This document shows positions 61,300 through 64,000 of a stretch of DNA of 64,000 bases, one piece after another. The notes beneath the pieces were generated by a model, which saw only the letters and a list, made by a program, of their open reading frames with translations, did no database searches and was not told the origin of the DNA. Location of the stretch: contig NC_021169.1 of the NCBI RefSeq assembly GCF_000385565.1, positions 372,001 to 436,000 of the forward strand, in the 5' to 3' direction. Numbering within the stretch: position 1 is the first letter of the stretch; each line of letters starts with the position of its first letter. The stretch is from Archaeoglobus sulfaticallidus PM70-1 (lineage in GTDB: Archaea > Halobacteriota > Archaeoglobi > Archaeoglobales > Archaeoglobaceae). The translations under genes were made by a program, and so were the position numbers.

Positions 61300-63552
61300 A
61301 TGTTTCAGGAATTTCTGGAGAATGTTGCGAGGTTCGTAGCCAGAAAGCCTGGACTGGTAGTTTCAGTAGTCTCCCTTTTAATTATTTTATCCGCCATCTC
61401 AGCACAGAATGTAAAGCTCACATCGGGCACAGAATCGATGTTCAACAAGGACAATGTCGTTTACAAGCAGTACGAGCTATATCAGAAAGACTTCGGCACT
61501 GGAACGCAGAACATCTTCATCATTGTAAAGGGTGATGAAGTTGTAAGCACGGATGTTTACAGGTACATGCTCGATCTCCAACGAAGCCTGGAGTACATCG
61601 ATGGTGTGAGTGGGACTCTCTCACCAGCGTCGATAATCGTTGAAATTGTAGGGTATCTGCCACCTGATGAAGCCCAGCTTATGCAATTGACTGAGAGGTA
61701 TGCCAGGGATCTGGCTCCAGAAAAAACGATGACTCTGATATTCGTTCATTTGGCTACAAACGATAAGGAGAAGCAGAACGAGATATCCAAGGAAGTTGAG
61801 AGGGTAGTTGAGACCTCTCACCCACCAGCGGGCTTGAGGGTGGAGGTTACTGGAATACCGGCACTAAATGTCCAGATACAGGAGGAGATCAAAAAGAGCT
61901 TTGGAGTCACAATGGCTGTATCTACCGTACTGATGGTGCTGATTCTGTTTCTTACTTTCAGTGGTGTCGTCAGGAGAAAGTACACTGCACTGATGCCTCT
62001 TATGATCTCAGTGGTATCGGTTCAGACTGTCTATGGGCTAATGCCAATACTCGGCATACCTCTGTCTGAACACACCAATGGTGCTTTACCGATGCTCATC
62101 GGACTTGCAATAGAATATGGTGCCCAGCTCCAGAACAGGTATGAGGAGGAGCGGAAGGAAGGCAGGGATAAGGATGAGTCCATAGTCATATCAATAACGA
62201 GAACAGGCGTTGCGATTGTTATGGCTCTGATCACAACAGTAATAGGCTTCATGTCAATGCTTGCTCCTGGCATACCATCCATGGCACAGTTCGGGATAAT
62301 AGCCTCTCTGGGCTTGATCATGGCATACATATTCACGCTCACATTCCTTCCAGCGATTCTTAAACTAATAGACAGAGAGAAGACTGAGGTTAGGGCTGTT
62401 GAGAAAGAAAAAGGTATTCTGGAGAGATCTCTTGCGATGATTTCATCGCTCACAGCCACAAGACCAGTGGGAATACTGGTTTTTGCATTTGCTATCGTCG
62501 TATTCGGTCTCTACGCTTCCTCCTACATACAGCTTGAGACGAACTACAACAAATATGTCCCTCAGGATCTTCCAGCAATGCAGAGGTTCAATGAGCTTGA
62601 AAGGGTTGTCGGAGGTCAGGCGATATACACCCTCGTGCTGAATACAGATGAAGTCAGTGCTAAGACGCTTGAGGATGTGGATGAACTCTCACAGTACATA
62701 GTTTCGAGAGAAGATCTCGTTTACGATTATAGTTCAGTGACAAAAGTAATTAAAGAAGTGAGAGCGGCTTACGGCAGAGATGGGATTCCAGAAAGCGATG
62801 CAGAACTCTCATATATACTGGATTCTCTCCCGCAATCGGAACTTAAACAGTACATTTCCGGGAATTTGATAGCTGTTCATTTCTACACCAACGCAGACTC
62901 TCAGGATGAGTATGAAAGGTTATATGAGTCCATAAAGAGAGATGTTCAGTACTTTGGCTGGTCTGGTGGATATTATGTAACAGGCAGTCCGGTAATCTAC
63001 GCTGAGATGGGTAACATAATGATCAACGGCCAGACAACCATGACTTTAACAGCCTATGCCCTCATTGTGATCCTGCTTCTCGTCGTTTACAGATCGATCA
63101 GGAAGGCTGTGGTTCCACTTATCGCAATTACAACAGTAATCGGAGTTATGAACACAATAATGTATCTGACTGGCACAAAACATACGATGATATCTATAGC
63201 TTTGAACTCGATCACACTTGGTCTGGGAATAGACTTCTCAATTCATGTTCTCGAGAGATACTTTGAGGAGAGGCAGAGTTATTCGCCAATCGAGTCAGTA
63301 AGAAGAACCATAGAGAGAACAGGCAAGGCTATTACCACTTCTGCACTAACTATGGCTGGAGGCTTCGGCTCTCTGATGTTCTCGTCATTCCCGATAATGC
63401 AGAGCTTTGGCTTCATAGCGTTGATAGCGATAGTGTTTAGTTTGATTTCCGCATTAACAGTGGTTCCAGCGTTTCTAATGGTTACCGAAAAGATAAAGGT
63501 CGGTTCGAATCTCGCTGAAATAAAGAATTTTGCATCTAACTCTGAAACTTAA
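61300..63552 (+). CDS. RND superfamily exporter (MMPL/HAE3-like)
   Basis: About 750 residues from the ATG at 61300 (MFQEFLENVARF), with AAGGAAGAG upstream; the frame continues to a TTG at 61258 overlapping the previous gene. Duplicated half-transporter architecture: a helix, an extracytoplasmic domain (about 45-200), five helices including GLAIEYGAQLQNRYEEERKE near 270, then a second soluble domain (about 400-570) and five helices with LGLGIDFSIHVLERYFEER near 650. Archaeal members may move lipids or hopanoid-like molecules. Probably co-transcribed with the S-layer protein. Confidence 0.9.
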   Translation: MFQEFLENVARFVARKPGLVVSVVSLLIILSAISAQNVKLTSGTESMFNKDNVVYKQYELYQKDFGTGTQNIFIIVKGDEVVSTDVYRYMLDLQRSLEYIDGVSGTLSPASIIVEIVGYLPPDEAQLMQLTERYARDLAPEKTMTLIFVHLATNDKEKQNEISKEVERVVETSHPPAGLRVEVTGIPALNVQIQEEIKKSFGVTMAVSTVLMVLILFLTFSGVVRRKYTALMPLMISVVSVQTVYGLMPILGIPLSEHTNGALPMLIGLAIEYGAQLQNRYEEERKEGRDKDESIVISITRTGVAIVMALITTVIGFMSMLAPGIPSMAQFGIIASLGLIMAYIFTLTFLPAILKLIDREKTEVRAVEKEKGILERSLAMISSLTATRPVGILVFAFAIVVFGLYASSYIQLETNYNKYVPQDLPAMQRFNELERVVGGQAIYTLVLNTDEVSAKTLEDVDELSQYIVSREDLVYDYSSVTKVIKEVRAAYGRDGIPESDAELSYILDSLPQSELKQYISGNLIAVHFYTNADSQDEYERLYESIKRDVQYFGWSGGYYVTGSPVIYAEMGNIMINGQTTMTLTAYALIVILLLVVYRSIRKAVVPLIAITTVIGVMNTIMYLTGTKHTMISIALNSITLGLGIDFSIHVLERYFEERQSYSPIESVRRTIERTGKAITTSALTMAGGFGSLMFSSFPIMQSFGFIALIAIVFSLISALTVVPAFLMVTEKIKVGSNLAEIKNFASNSET

Positions 63553-63688
63553 CTTTCCTATTTTTTGAGATATTCGAGCACATCATAATGTATTATAGAA
63601 ATCTTTATTTAGTTCAAAAATCTCGTTTTCGATATCATTAAATAAAGAAATTTCCAATTGTGTGGTAAATATATTACGGAGTGATAAA

Positions 63689-64000
63689 ATGGCTCTGGAG
63701 GGTAAAATAATCCACACACAGTTCAATGAGTACCAGCATGCAAGGGAGGAATTAATTGAAGAAATAAATAAAATAAAGAAATCTGGATTTGAGGTGGATT
63801 TCATTCTTCTGTTTTTCACAAAAGGAACGATGAATGATTATTTGAGATACAACGAGATTTTCAAGAAAAATTTTCCCGATGCTCAGATGCTTGGTTGCGT
63901 AATTGAAGGATATATGGTTGAGGAGGAGGTCTGGACGATTGGACTGGTGGCAATGCTTGCGAATTTTGATGGTAAGGTTCAGGTTTTCTGGGAAAGTGGT
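63689..64000 (+). CDS. FIST-domain protein, N-terminal part (cut by window end)
   Basis: 104 codons are visible and the frame is open to the last base. It starts MALEGKIIHTQFNEYQHARE and shows the FIST_N pattern: FILLFFTKGTMNDYLRYNEI, FPDAQMLGCVIEGYMVEEEV, ANFDGKVQVFW. FIST proteins are predicted sensors of small ligands. GGAGTGA (63679-63685) is the ribosome binding site. No partner is visible in the window. Confidence 0.75.
   Translation, partial: MALEGKIIHTQFNEYQHAREELIEEINKIKKSGFEVDFILLFFTKGTMNDYLRYNEIFKKNFPDAQMLGCVIEGYMVEEEVWTIGLVAMLANFDGKVQVFWESG

Noticed and set aside
63583-63819. 78-codon minus-strand frame near the window end
   Set aside because: It overlaps the start of the FIST-domain gene on the plus strand, which has a ribosome binding site and a recognisable domain.

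Overview
The window looks like a chromosome segment of a hyperthermophilic euryarchaeon of the Archaeoglobales (Archaeoglobus, Geoglobus or Ferroglobus). The evidence is the mix of C1/F420 enzymes (methylene-H4MPT reductase, F420H2:NADP oxidoreductase, an FmdE-like protein, a ten-cluster polyferredoxin) with archaeal ether-lipid enzymes (GGGP and DGGGP synthases), GatE, archaeal phosphoglycerate mutase, PurP and the archaeal DUF655-KsgA-PrmC cluster. There is no methyl-CoM reductase here. Genus and species are inference. Many leading genes have a TATA-like box centred about 24-28 nt before the start codon, so leaderless transcripts seem common; I used this to choose several starts.

Layout. 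1-2,100: end of a DUF47/PhoU-like gene, NADP-isocitrate dehydrogenase, then 440 bp without an intact gene. 2,134-10,162 (minus): one tight operon purC-carA-carB-larB-purP-larE, joining purine and carbamoyl-phosphate synthesis with two enzymes of the nickel-pincer (Lar) pathway. 10,337-13,844: a methyltransferase, a deletion scar in a former ABC-transporter operon, FmdE and a divergent polyferredoxin. 14,000-19,261: Fno, malic enzyme, a ribbon-helix-helix (RHH) regulator, hisH, a TrmJ-like methyltransferase and an AI-2E family membrane protein. 19,291-24,100: pstSCAB with a decayed phoU behind pstB, and a divergent AbrB-PhoU gene across an intergenic region with palindromic repeats. 24,144-27,570: a phosphoribosyltransferase/MTA phosphorylase pair, a three-copy DUF22 protein and a second RHH regulator.

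28,069-33,692: ether-lipid operon, DUF2148 and an RNA m5C methyltransferase, an Lrp-like regulator, a DUF1616 membrane protein and a gamma-carbonic-anhydrase-like protein. 33,787-39,983: a phosphoesterase, an ACT protein, gatE with an unrecognised partner, and a complete NitT/TauT-type ABC transporter. 39,984-40,759 is a gene-free stretch holding a degenerate CRISPR relic (two to three repeats). 40,760-44,714: a small EF-Tu-domain-like protein, a coiled-coil protein, DUF166, PrmC/HemK, KsgA and DUF655. 44,787-47,330: an amino-acid permease and a PIN-domain toxin-antitoxin pair bounded by diverged copies of one sequence, including a broken 5' end of a second permease gene.

47,375-58,529: Obg/YchF GTPase, DUF2095, bactofilin-like protein, phosphoglycerate mutase, HD protein, Mer, a membrane glycosyltransferase, a penicillin-acylase family protein with a fresh in-frame tandem duplication, and ilvD. 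58,652-63,552: a TrmB regulator sharing one TATA box with an S-layer-type protein (methionine-rich linker) and an RND exporter, probably one secretion/efflux system. The window ends inside a FIST-domain gene.

Most notable: the ABC-operon deletion scar, the CRISPR relic, the repeat-bounded toxin-antitoxin segment, the larB/larE placement, the pst operator and dead phoU, the DUF22/RHH unit, and the S-layer/RND pair. No rRNA or tRNA gene was found by eye.
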